64,000 nucleotides of DNA, from positions 1 to 64,000 of the forward strand of contig NZ_LYPB01000054.1 in NCBI RefSeq assembly GCF_001653565.1, given 5' to 3'. Made by a program: the position numbers and the translations under genes. Each line of letters starts with the position of its first letter. The stretch's first letter is position 1. Below, one piece after another: positions 26,970 through 39,143 of this stretch. This DNA is from Paenibacillus oryzisoli (GTDB lineage Bacteria; Bacillota; Bacilli; Paenibacillales; NBRC-103111). The notes under the pieces are model-generated. The model made no database searches and was not told the DNA's origin. It saw nothing but the letters and a program-made list of their open reading frames with translations.

Positions 26970-27010
26970 AAAACTTGAGCTGTACAACGCTTGTATAAGT
27001 TTTTCGCATT
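26970..27010 (+). terminator. Possible terminator/attenuator after whiA
   Basis: AAAACTT...AAGTTTTT pair around TGTACAA-CGC-TTGTATA. Low GC stem, so uncertain. Confidence 0.35.
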
Positions 27011-27035
27011 TTTTCTAGTGTACTTGAAGGAAAAA

Positions 27036-27044
27036 TGCTATAAT
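27036..27044 (+). promoter_or_regulatory. Extended -10 promoter of HPr-like gene
   Basis: TGCTATAAT (TATAAT 27039-27044) is an extended -10; the -35 region (TAGTGT) is poor. It implies that this gene can be transcribed apart from whiA. Confidence 0.5.
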
Positions 27045-27115
27045 ATTAAAACATAAGGTATACGCTGTTATTAATAGTAATCCATATAAGCTCCACACTA
27101 GGGGGAATTAGTTCC

Positions 27116-27385
27116 ATGTCCAGACGTCCAGTCGTTGTGAAGTTGAGAACAGGACTTCATGCCAGACCTGCGGCATTGTTTGTTCAAGAGGCGAATAAGT
27201 TTTCATCCGAGATCTTTGTTGAGAAAGATGAGAAGAAAGTGAATGCAAAGAGCATCATGGGAATTATGAGTCTTGCGATCAGCACAGGGACCGAAGTCTT
27301 CATAAGTGCAGAAGGTTCGGATGCAGAGCAGGCTGTAAACGCTTTAGTCACATTAGTCAGTAAGGAAGAATTGGAAAACCAATAA
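27116..27385 (+). CDS. HPr-family phosphocarrier protein at the crh locus
   Basis: 89-residue HPr fold. The His15 site is present (TGLHARPAALF), and Ser46 sits in NAKSIMGIMSL, the HprK target. In B. subtilis the gene at this spot is crh, whose residue 15 is Gln, so it cannot take phosphate from Enzyme I. Here both sites are kept, so the protein could act as an HPr in PTS transport as well as a CcpA co-effector. Whether it is the only HPr in the genome cannot be seen. RBS GGGGG; terminator directly after. Confidence 0.9.
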   Translation: MSRRPVVVKLRTGLHARPAALFVQEANKFSSEIFVEKDEKKVNAKSIMGIMSLAISTGTEVFISAEGSDAEQAVNALVTLVSKEELENQ

Positions 27386-27391
27386 TCCTAT

Positions 27392-27420
27392 AAAAGCCTA
27401 CCTTTCGAGGGGGCTTTTTT
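27392..27420 (+). terminator. Terminator of HPr-like gene
   Basis: AAAAGCC...GGCTTTTTT stem with T-run, 7 bases after the stop. Confidence 0.75.
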
Positions 27421-27596
27421 GCAGTTTGCAGGTGGACATTTACTCTTTTGCTAAAAGTGTCGAAATTGTTAACAAATATTGGGATAAGCAACCTTTTTCG
27501 CTTGGCTACGTCTAATAAACGTGGTCATGATGGATAAGGCTATTAGTGTTTCTAGTAGCTCGCCTATCACAAGCTTGAAGAAGGAGCGAAAGTGAA

Positions 27597-29360
27597 ATGA
27601 ATGTAGTAAGGAAAGAAATGATTGCTTTACTAGCTGTACTCATATTTCTAGTTAGCACAATTACAGCACCAGCCGCGCATGCGGTATCAACAAGCTCGTC
27701 CTTTATTTTACTTTATATCGATAAGTCAGAAGCATTCGTGAATCAAGAACAGATTCATTTGGAGTCACCATCTACCATTATTGACGGAAGCACGTTCGTT
27801 CCAGCCAAATTCTTGGGTGATACATTAGGTTTTCAAGTAGAGTGGAATGACCTATCCCGTACGATTCAAATGTCGCCTCCGGGTACTAACATCGTGCTAG
27901 ATCCTGATCATAAGACGGTGACAACGAATGAGGTGGATATCCCCTTTAAGTCGGTAGCTGCTATCGTGAATGGCAAGTTGCTTGTAAAACTGACTTGGTT
28001 GGCTGATTACATGGGTGCCAAGTATACCTATAATAGTGAGCTAAGACGTGTCGAGATCGTTCATTTTAAAGCGCCTGAGGGCATCTACATCGATCAAGAC
28101 AGCAATTCTCGTCCAGTTGCTAAGTTCGCTACTGCGAAGCCTACCTACAGGCTTGGTGAGCCTGTTAAGTACTTGGATTTGAGTTATGATCCAGATGCAG
28201 AAGGCATCGTATCCTTCGATTGGACCGGTAAGCAAGAGGCGTTCTTCAAAGCTGGTCAATATCCCGTAACCTTAACGGTTAAGGATGGTCATGGGCATGT
28301 GAGCAAGTTGTTCAAAAGTTTTGTGACAGTTGTCAATGAACCGTACTTGTCAGAAGTCGAGTATCCGATTTATATGAAGCCGGTTGGTGGATTTATTAAA
28401 ACCAATTGGACAACGATCTGGTCCCATTTTAACGAGTTGCCGCTGCTGCCCAAAGATGTGAAAGAAGTTCAAGGACGTACGCTGCTTGTTAGTGACAGTC
28501 CAGAAGAATTCACAACAAGCGGTATTTTGTATCAAGATAACATTAATGGTAAAGGGCGTTTGTACGCAGATCATATCAATGGTACGCAACAGAAGATGAC
28601 GTTTGCCATCTTTGCAACGAACAACACGGACAAACCGATTACGATTAAAACAACGAATAAAGGCGAGGTTTACCCTTCCGTTTATGCGAATTTGATCGGC
28701 AGCGAAGCTTCCGTTGATTTCCTTCTTAATAACGTGTACACGGATACCATGACGGTTCCGCCTAAAGCGAGTTATGTGTACGCGAAGTTGCCAGATTTTT
28801 ATCCAGGTCAAGGTGTGAATTTGTTCTATGATGTCGAAACGGACGGGGAGCTTCAAATGTCCTTCATCGCAACGGAAAAAATGCTGACACCAACGATCGT
28901 GAAGGAGTTGCCACTCCTTAGCTTTAACGGCCATGTTCGCGGTACGTTCCCCGTATCCGAAATTGAATGGAAAATTGATGCCACGAGCTTTACGAAAGCC
29001 TCTAGGCTAACGATTGGAGATAATAAGACGGATCCATTCGTCAAAGGCTACGACGTGATGCGTAAGCAAGTCGTGGAGAATGGCGGAAATTATGGGGTGG
29101 TCTATAAGATCCATGCGGATAAGCCGCGCAAAATGGCCGTTATGATTATGGCCAGAGGCGGCGTGTTCAAGGGTCCGTTTAAAATCAACGGAGAAATCAT
29201 TCCTGTACCGTATTCCGGTGTCATTACGGCTTTCGATGGCCTAGAAGTGCTGGCGCGTACGACTGGTACGGAGGATGCCTTAGATATCGAGTTTACGCCT
29301 CCAGCGGGCTCGGCATTCCCGATTGATTTGATCTTCTATCCATTAGAAGATTTAAAATAA
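27597..29360 (+). CDS. Secreted protein with copper-amine-oxidase N domain and PKD-like domain
   Basis: 587 residues. Signal peptide 1-29 (hydrophobic core, APAAHA-VS). Residues ~38-155 match the copper amine oxidase N-terminal stalk domain common in Paenibacillus surface proteins (VNQEQIHLESPSTIIDGSTFVPAKFLGDTLGFQVEW and its second half with WLADYMGAKYTY). A PKD-like segment follows at ~165-245 (SYDPDAEGIVSFDWTGK...YPVTLTVKDGHGHVSK). The remaining ~340 residues are beta-rich with no name I can give. No oxidase catalytic domain. RBS AAGGAGCG. Likely a wall-associated exported protein. Confidence 0.75.
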   Translation: MNVVRKEMIALLAVLIFLVSTITAPAAHAVSTSSSFILLYIDKSEAFVNQEQIHLESPSTIIDGSTFVPAKFLGDTLGFQVEWNDLSRTIQMSPPGTNIVLDPDHKTVTTNEVDIPFKSVAAIVNGKLLVKLTWLADYMGAKYTYNSELRRVEIVHFKAPEGIYIDQDSNSRPVAKFATAKPTYRLGEPVKYLDLSYDPDAEGIVSFDWTGKQEAFFKAGQYPVTLTVKDGHGHVSKLFKSFVTVVNEPYLSEVEYPIYMKPVGGFIKTNWTTIWSHFNELPLLPKDVKEVQGRTLLVSDSPEEFTTSGILYQDNINGKGRLYADHINGTQQKMTFAIFATNNTDKPITIKTTNKGEVYPSVYANLIGSEASVDFLLNNVYTDTMTVPPKASYVYAKLPDFYPGQGVNLFYDVETDGELQMSFIATEKMLTPTIVKELPLLSFNGHVRGTFPVSEIEWKIDATSFTKASRLTIGDNKTDPFVKGYDVMRKQVVENGGNYGVVYKIHADKPRKMAVMIMARGGVFKGPFKINGEIIPVPYSGVITAFDGLEVLARTTGTEDALDIEFTPPAGSAFPIDLIFYPLEDLK

Positions 29361-29373
29361 GATCATAAAAAGA

Positions 29374-29428
29374 GAAGAGCCTCAGGAGACTAGTGAATGA
29401 ATCACTAGTTCTGCTGAGGCTTTTGTGC
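29374..29428. terminator. Bidirectional terminator
   Basis: GAGCCTCAG...CTGAGGCTTTT with an inner ACTAGTGA-TTCACTAGT dyad. Sits between convergent genes. Confidence 0.8.
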
Positions 29429-29435
29429 AAGGACA

Positions 29436-29495
29436 ATAAAAAGCCAGCCTCACGGTCTGCTCTTGGAGCAGCCGCTGAAGGCTGGCTTATTTATT
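29436..29495 (-). terminator. Terminator of clpP
   Basis: AAAAAGCCAGCCT...AGGCTGGCTTATTT; A-run on the left becomes a T-run on the minus strand, just beyond the clpP stop. Confidence 0.75.
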
Positions 29496-29501
29496 TATAA
29501 A

Positions 29502-30083
29502 TTAGACGCGCTCGATGACTTTATCGATGAGTCCATATTCGGCTGCTTCTTTAGCGCTCATGAAGTTATCGCGATCTGTATCTTTCTCGATACGCTCGAA
29601 TGATTGTCCAGTGCGCTCGGCTAGGATCGTGTTCAGGTTATCTCTCATTTTCAAAATACGCTTCGCGCGAATCTCGATATCAGAGGCCTGACCTTCTGCG
29701 CCGCCAAGTGGTTGGTGAATCATAACTTCGCTGTTCGGAAGCGCGTAACGCTTGCCTTTGGCACCAGCTGTGAGCAAGAACGCGCCCATTGAGGCAGCCA
29801 TACCAACGCAGATCGTGGATACATCTGGTTTGATGAACTGCATAGTGTCGAAGATCGCCATACCAGCTGTGATGGAGCCGCCTGGGCTGTTGATGTAAAG
29901 CGAGATATCTTTATCAGGATCTTGAGCGGCCAAGAAGAGCAACTGAGCAATGATGGAATTCGCCACAACATCGTTGACACCCGTGCCTAAGAATATAATG
30001 CGGTCTTTCAGCAAGCGAGAGTAGATGTCATATCCTCTTTCACCGCGCGCGTCCTGTTCGACGACCATAGGAATAAAACTCAT
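29502..30083 (-). CDS. clpP: ATP-dependent Clp protease proteolytic subunit
   Basis: Serine protease subunit of the ClpXP/ClpCP machines, 193 residues. Catalytic triad Ser98 (GMAASMGA), His123 (VMIHQP) and Asp172 (TDRDNFM) falls at the canonical positions; NSPGGS is intact. RBS AAGGAGG before the ATG. Alone on the minus strand, with its own promoter and a CtsR-type operator (30149-30187), so it should be induced by heat and protein damage. tmRNA-tagged peptides (tag coded at 42956) are among its expected substrates. Confidence 0.97.
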   Translation of the reverse strand: MSFIPMVVEQDARGERGYDIYSRLLKDRIIFLGTGVNDVVANSIIAQLLFLAAQDPDKDISLYINSPGGSITAGMAIFDTMQFIKPDVSTICVGMAASMGAFLLTAGAKGKRYALPNSEVMIHQPLGGAEGQASDIEIRAKRILKMRDNLNTILAERTGQSFERIEKDTDRDNFMSAKEAAEYGLIDKVIERV

Positions 30084-30148
30084 GAGAATGACCTCCTTGG
30101 GGTTGGGTTACCACTATTGGGTACATACTATTTACAGTATCTACAAGT

Positions 30149-30187
30149 ATGATAACGAAAAAACCTCCGAAGGTCAAGAAAGGTCAA
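30149..30187 (-). promoter_or_regulatory. clpP promoter with overlapping CtsR operator
   Basis: Minus-strand promoter: -35 TTGACC (30172-30177), 17-bp spacer, -10 TATCAT (30149-30154). The plus strand here reads GGTCAAG-AAA-GGTCAAA (30171/2-30187), one mismatch from the CtsR direct heptad repeat (GGTCAAA-NAN-GGTCAAA), covering the -35 box. This is the classic repressor arrangement for clpP in Bacillota. Confidence 0.85.
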
Positions 30188-30195
30188 ACTAAACG

Positions 30196-30222
30196 TAAAA
30201 AAATCAGCCTCAGAGCTGATTT
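30196..30222 (-). terminator. Terminator of tRNA-Arg
   Basis: AAATCAGC-N6-GCTGATTT with an A-run to the left (T-run on minus), downstream of the leftward tRNA. Confidence 0.8.
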
Positions 30223-30258
30223 GACGAAGAAATCTTAACTCATTGGCTGATTGTTGGA

Positions 30259-30330
30259 CGCGCCCGAAAGGAATCGAACCTTTATCTCAGGCTTCGGAGG
30301 CCTACGTCATATCCATTGGACCACGGGCGC
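30259..30330 (-). tRNA. tRNA-Arg (CCG)
   Basis: Minus strand: acceptor GCGCCCG/CGGGCGC, anticodon CCG in GCCTCCGAAGC, T-arm GGTTCGATTCC, discriminator G. CCA is not encoded. Single gene between clpP and cggR with its own terminator. Confidence 0.94.
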
Positions 30331-30436
30331 ATAGTGTAGAAAAAGTGAAGCAAGGGTTATTATAAGTCAGCTTTCCATAAAAAGCAAGGAGGTAAGCCCT
30401 TACAGACCTATTTGAAGAAAAATGTTTGAACAAATG

Positions 30437-30465
30437 TTGAATGTTGCGACGGAAATGGTTATAAT
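30437..30465 (+). promoter_or_regulatory. Sigma-A promoter of the cggR-gap operon
   Basis: TTGAAT (30437-30442), 17-bp spacer, TATAAT (30460-30465). The CggR operator lies 60 bp downstream, before the cggR start. Confidence 0.8.
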
Positions 30466-30525
30466 AAGAACTGTAAACGAGAAGTAACATATGAAATAGC
30501 GCAAGGAACTTTTTTTTCGCCCGGG

Positions 30526-30562
30526 TGGGACATAAAATGTATGCCTGGGACAATAAACGTCC
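30526..30562 (+). promoter_or_regulatory. CggR operator
   Basis: Two direct repeats 20 bp apart: TGGGAC-ATAAAA-TGT at 30526 and TGGGAC-AATAAA-CGTCC at 30546. The B. subtilis operator is CGGGAC-N6-TGTC-N4-CGGGAC-N6-TGTC with the same 20-bp period, placed between promoter and cggR. CggR bound here acts as a roadblock that fructose-1,6-bisphosphate relieves. Confidence 0.85.
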
Positions 30563-30593
30563 AACTTGGATCGGGAGCGTTGGAAGTCGTCCT

Positions 30594-31628
30594 ATGAGAG
30601 AGATTCTAGACATTCAGAAACAACTCATGCCTGATCTTATGGACATCATGAAGAAACGCTACTCGATTCTGCAACACATCTTGGTTTCCGGCGTGGTCGG
30701 ACGAAGGACGCTAGCGTCCTCACTCGATATGACGGAGCGGGTGCTGCGCGGCGAAGTTGATTTCTTGAAGGAGCTAGGGCTTCTGGAATCGGACGCAAGC
30801 GGTATGCAGATCAGTGATTCTGGTCGTCAACTGCTGGAAGATATGCAACCGATCATTAAGATGGCTTTTGGCTTGACGGATTTGGAAGACAGTATCGCCA
30901 AAGCTTTTCACATCTCCAATGTGATCATCGTCCCTGGGGATTCAGACACTTCCGTATTTACGAAGAAAGAGCTTGGACGCGCTGGTGCGGCCGCTTTGCG
31001 TAAGTATATTGCCAAAGATGATATTATCGCGGTAACGGGTGGGTCGACGATGGCACAGATCGCCAATAACTTGGCATTATCTTCTTCGATGAAAGGGAGT
31101 TTGTTCGTCCCTGCACGAGGAGGACTTGGTGAAAGTGTGGATATGCAAGCGAACACGATTGCTTCCATTATGGCCAAGAAAACGGGCGGGAAATACAGGT
31201 TGTTGCATGTTCCTGATCATCTTGGTGAAGAAGCTTATCAATCGCTGATTCAAGATCCACAGATACAGGAAGTTGTGAACGCGGTGCGCAGTTGTCGCAT
31301 TGTTGTCCATGGTATCGGAGATGCTATGGTCATGGCACGCAGACGTAAAGTAGATAGTGATACTACGGGCAGTCTGAAAGCGGATGGTGCACTTGCTGAG
31401 GCGCTCGGTTATTATTTTGATCGCCAAGGAAATGTGGTTCATAAGATGCCGACCGTCGGACTTCGACTAGAAGATCTGCAGCGTGTAGAAGTTGTGATTG
31501 GTGTTGCTGGCGGGAAGAGCAAAGGGGAAGCGATCGCTTCTGTACTACGACATGGGCAAGAAGATGTATTGGTTACAGATGAAGCAGCTGCCTTAGAAAT
31601 CATGAAGCATGTGCAAGAAGGATGTTAG
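30594..31628 (+). CDS. cggR: Central glycolytic genes regulator CggR
   Basis: SorC-family repressor of 344 residues. N-terminal helix-turn-helix KKRYSILQHILVSGVVGRRTLASSLDMTERVLRGEVDFLKELGLL (in pieces), then the sugar-phosphate sensor domain with VIIVPGDSD, TGGSTMAQIA, VHGIGDAM and GVAGGKSKGEAIASVL. The start at ATG 30594 (MREILDIQKQLMPDLM) lines up with B. subtilis CggR; an open frame extends upstream to a GTG at 30525, but that stretch is the CggR operator itself, so those 23 codons are not coding. First gene of the glycolytic operon and its autoregulator. Confidence 0.95.
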   Translation: MREILDIQKQLMPDLMDIMKKRYSILQHILVSGVVGRRTLASSLDMTERVLRGEVDFLKELGLLESDASGMQISDSGRQLLEDMQPIIKMAFGLTDLEDSIAKAFHISNVIIVPGDSDTSVFTKKELGRAGAAALRKYIAKDDIIAVTGGSTMAQIANNLALSSSMKGSLFVPARGGLGESVDMQANTIASIMAKKTGGKYRLLHVPDHLGEEAYQSLIQDPQIQEVVNAVRSCRIVVHGIGDAMVMARRRKVDSDTTGSLKADGALAEALGYYFDRQGNVVHKMPTVGLRLEDLQRVEVVIGVAGGKSKGEAIASVLRHGQEDVLVTDEAAALEIMKHVQEGC

Positions 31629-31691
31629 ACATCATAACGTGTGCCCTAATCGGCTTGCGTTTTGAAATATATATCATGCAAGTAAACCTAG

Positions 31692-32711
<1,020 letters not shown>

Positions 32712-32833
32712 TTTCATAATTCATCAACTGGAAAACCACATGAAGGGGAGAAGAGATTCTCCTCTTTATGTGCGATTTACCCCATAAAAGGATAGAACCG
32801 GAAGAAAACCATACATGTTCAGGAGGCTTTACG

Positions 32834-34838
<2,005 letters not shown>

Positions 34839-34839
34839 C

Positions 34840-36378
34840 ATGTCCAGACCGAAACCGGTAGCACTCATCATTCTCGATGGCTTCGGACTTCGCTCGGAAG
34901 AGCAGGGGAATGCGGTTGCTCATGCCAAAAAGCCGAACTACGACCGTTACTGGTCCACGTTCCCTCATACTACCCTCACTGCTTGCGGTGAGGCTGTAGG
35001 TTTGCCAGAAGGTCAGATGGGGAATTCTGAGGTAGGACACCTGAACATCGGCGCAGGCCGTACCGTGTATCAGGATCTGACGCGGATTTCGAAATCGATT
35101 CGTGATGGTGAATTCTTCGACAACCAAACCATTCTAGGCGCAGTTCGTCATGCCAAAGAACACGCGAAGAAGCTGCACCTGTACGGTTTGCTTTCTGACG
35201 GTGGCGTGCATAGCCACATTAAGCATTTGTTCGCTTTGTTGGATTTGTGTAAGAAAGAACAGTTCGGCGAAGTTTACATCCACGCATTCTTAGATGGCCG
35301 CGACGTGGCTCCTGATTCTGCGAAGGGGTATATGGGAGAGCTTTTGAACAAAATCGAGGAAGTTGGCGTAGGCAAAATTGCGACCGTACAAGGCCGCTAT
35401 TATGCAATGGACCGCGACAAACGCTGGGAGCGTACGGAGAAATCCTATCGCGCCATGGTGTATGGCGAAGGCCCTGCTTACACGGATCCGATGCAAGCTA
35501 TCGTGGAATCCTACGAGAAATCCGTCTATGACGAGTTCGTTATGCCAACAGTTATCGTTGGTGATAACGGTAAGCCGGTAGGACTTGTAGAATCAGGCGA
35601 TGCTGTCATCTTCTTCAACTTCCGTCCAGACCGTGCGATCCAGTTGTCTCAAGTCTTCACGAATGAAGACTTCCGCGGCTTCGATCGTGGTCCTAAAGTA
35701 GCGAAGAACCTCTACTACGTGTGTCTGACGCTGTTCAGCGAGTCCGTAGATGGTTTCGTCGCGTACAAACCGAAGGATCTGGATAACACGCTTGGCGAGG
35801 TGCTGGCTCAGAACGGTTTGAAGCAGCTTCGTGCAGCAGAAACCGAGAAGTACCCGCACGTAACGTTCTTCTTCAGCGGCGGTCGTGATGCAGAATTACC
35901 AGGTGAAACGCGTCTTCTCATTCCTTCACCGAAGGTTGCTACATATGACTTGAAGCCGGAAATGAGCGCTTACGAATTAGCGGAAGCGGTTGTGAAGGAA
36001 GTTGAAGCTGAGAAGCATGACGTTATCATCTTGAACTTCGCGAACCCAGATATGGTAGGTCACTCTGGCTTGCTTGAGCCAACGGTGAAAGCAATCGAAG
36101 CGACAGACGATTGTCTTGGTAAAGTTGTGGAAGCGATCCTTGCTAAGGGTGGCGTAGTCTGCATCACAGCGGACCACGGCAACGCGGATGTAGTTACGAA
36201 TGCAGACGGCTCACGCAACACAGCGCATACAACGAATCCGGTGCCTTTTATTGTGACGGACAAATCTGTTACACTAAGAGATGGCGGTATTCTGGCAGAT
36301 ATAGCACCAACGATGCTAGATTTCTTAGGATTGAATCAACCACAGCAAATGACTGGGGTCACAATTCTAAACAAATAA
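34840..36378 (+). CDS. gpmI: 2,3-bisphosphoglycerate-independent phosphoglycerate mutase
   Basis: Manganese-dependent iPGM of 512 residues. Alkaline-phosphatase-like domain start LIILDGFG, catalytic Ser in [35 protein letters not shown] and the metal-binding [10 protein letters not shown]. The metal dependence makes this enzyme pH-sensitive in Bacillus spores. Overlaps functionally with the operon; start 1 base after tpiA. Confidence 0.98.
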   Translation: MSRPKPVALIILDGFGLRSEEQGNAVAHAKKPNYDRYWSTFPHTTLTACGEAVGLPEGQMGNSEVGHLNIGAGRTVYQDLTRISKSIRDGEFFDNQTILGAVRHAKEHAKKLHLYGLLSDGGVHSHIKHLFALLDLCKKEQFGEVYIHAFLDGRDVAPDSAKGYMGELLNKIEEVGVGKIATVQGRYYAMDRDKRWERTEKSYRAMVYGEGPAYTDPMQAIVESYEKSVYDEFVMPTVIVGDNGKPVGLVESGDAVIFFNFRPDRAIQLSQVFTNEDFRGFDRGPKVAKNLYYVCLTLFSESVDGFVAYKPKDLDNTLGEVLAQNGLKQLRAAETEKYPHVTFFFSGGRDAELPGETRLLIPSPKVATYDLKPEMSAYELAEAVVKEVEAEKHDVIILNFANPDMVGHSGLLEPTVKAIEATDDCLGKVVEAILAKGGVVCITADHGNADVVTNADGSRNTAHTTNPVPFIVTDKSVTLRDGGILADIAPTMLDFLGLNQPQQMTGVTILNK

Positions 36379-37701
<1,323 letters not shown>

Positions 37702-37725
37702 TAAGATTCGTATGTAATTATATGG

Positions 37726-37754
37726 CGGGCAGGTGGCTTACACCTGCCCGTTTT
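37726..37754 (+). terminator. Terminator of glycolytic operon
   Basis: CGGGCAGGTG-GCTTA-CACCTGCCCG perfect 10-bp stem followed by TTTT. Confidence 0.93.
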
Positions 37755-37795
37755 GGCGTATAATGAGGGTAAAGTCGTCAGATAGCGGGGAGGTT

Positions 37796-38512
37796 ATGCT
37801 TTTGAGCAACTGGGTAAAAACGATCCTGTTCCTAATAGGTTCCGCGGTGCTCACGCACTGGATTCCTTCCTCATTTTTTCGGAACTTAGATACGATGGTG
37901 CACGAGTTCGGCCATGCAGTCGCAACACTAGCGCTATCCGGGAAGGTTATGTATATCGAGCTGTACAGGGACCACAGCGGTGTCACTTACTCGTCCATGA
38001 CCAAGTCATGGGCTGTCATCCCGGTCTCGCTGGCGGGGTATATGACCGCCTCGTTATTCGCTTGGTTTTTGTTCTCGGCATATGCCAAAGGCAAGCAGCG
38101 GCTGGGGCTGCAGGTGATGACGGCAGTGTCGGCGCTGTCACTGGTACTGTTCGTAAGGAACAGCTTCGGTGTTACGTTCCTGCTTGGCTTTATACTTATG
38201 ACGGTGCTGGCGTTGGCACTGGCCCCGAAGTGGCTGCGCGATTTCTACTACCTGCTGCTGGCATTCTTATGCTTGGAGGAGTCGGTGTTCGGCCCTGGTT
38301 CGTTGATCGTATACGCGATGCAAAACAGTCGGAGTGCTGGTGATGCAAGTAATTTGGCCAACTACACGGGGATACCCGCCATTGTATGGGCGACTTTGTT
38401 TACGCTATTTGCACTGTGGTGTGCAAAGCAAGCGGTCAGCGCCTTCTTGGGGCGAACTAAGAAAGCTCGACGAACGAATAGACCAGCTGCAATGGGATCT
38501 TATCGCGAATAA
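37796..38512 (+). CDS. M50-family membrane metallopeptidase
   Basis: 238-residue membrane protein. HEFGH at about residues 36-40 (MVHEFGHAVATLALSGK) is the zinc site of the M50B group, with about six membrane segments around it and a basic C-terminal tail. Such proteins cut substrates within or near the membrane; the target is unknown. Start at ATG 37796, preceded by GGGGAGG; the open frame further upstream runs through the eno terminator and is not coding. Lone gene between eno and secG. Confidence 0.8.
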   Translation: MLLSNWVKTILFLIGSAVLTHWIPSSFFRNLDTMVHEFGHAVATLALSGKVMYIELYRDHSGVTYSSMTKSWAVIPVSLAGYMTASLFAWFLFSAYAKGKQRLGLQVMTAVSALSLVLFVRNSFGVTFLLGFILMTVLALALAPKWLRDFYYLLLAFLCLEESVFGPGSLIVYAMQNSRSAGDASNLANYTGIPAIVWATLFTLFALWCAKQAVSAFLGRTKKARRTNRPAAMGSYRE

Positions 38513-38617
38513 GAACAGCTGAATCGATTAGGCATGTTGGTTGTAATTATGGACGAACTATGTTAAAATACTCATGCTAGTTGTATAAGGCAAAGAATCG
38601 GCAATTGGGGTGCTAAT

Positions 38618-38854
38618 ATGTTAATCTTTATGAAAATTTTGTTAATCATAGCTTCGGTTGGATTAATCGCGATTGTTCTTTTACAAAAAGGGAAAAGCGC
38701 AGGCTTGTCCGGTGCCATTTCCGGCGGCGCAGAACACTTATTTGGTAAACAAAAAGCTCGTGGTTTGGAACTATTTTTGTCCCGCGCAACAATGGGTCTT
38801 GCTGCTGCATTTTTTATTCTTTCTATTGTCGTAGCATACGTAGTGAAAAGCTAA
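38618..38854 (+). CDS. secG: Preprotein translocase subunit SecG
   Basis: 78-residue SecG: membrane helix 1 ([20 protein letters not shown]), the conserved [26 protein letters not shown] loop in pieces, and helix 2 ([19 protein letters not shown]). Auxiliary part of SecYEG that speeds protein export. Precedes rnr-smpB-ssrA exactly as in B. subtilis. Confidence 0.95.
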   Translation: MLIFMKILLIIASVGLIAIVLLQKGKSAGLSGAISGGAEHLFGKQKARGLELFLSRATMGLAAAFFILSIVVAYVVKS

Positions 38855-38868
38855 CACACATAAAACGA

Positions 38869-38902
38869 TAACAGCAGGAGAACTATACTCCTGCTGTTTT
38901 TT
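38869..38902 (+). terminator. Terminator of secG
   Basis: AACAGCAGGAG-N7-CTCCTGCTGTTTTTT perfect stem and T-run. Confidence 0.93.
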
Positions 38903-39143
38903 CATTTTTAAGCGTAGATAAGGGATGGACGGATTGGTATGGGCATGTGCTGGAGAAACTAAGCTCCATCAGGAAAGAAGAGTCATGTGCGCATACCAAA
39001 ACGCCGATTCAGTACGTGAGCAAGGCGAAAGATGGATAAGAATGGTGTTTATCCTTTCCTTGGAAATGGCATACTATGGAGTAAGGGAAACGGATACGGC
39101 GAATGAGAGCTAGGCTCAACAACAACAAGAAGGTGAAGAGTGC

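Noticed and set aside
30472..30490. CcpA (cre) site TGTAAACGAGAAGTAACA near the cggR promoter
   Set aside because: Only the left half fits the cre consensus; the right half mismatches.
32768..32833. N-terminal extension of pgk
   Set aside because: The 22 codons have no RBS and do not match PGK; ATG 32834 has AGGAGG.
38925..39113. 62-codon ORF between secG and rnr
   Set aside because: No convincing RBS, no protein-like composition and it lies in the rnr leader.
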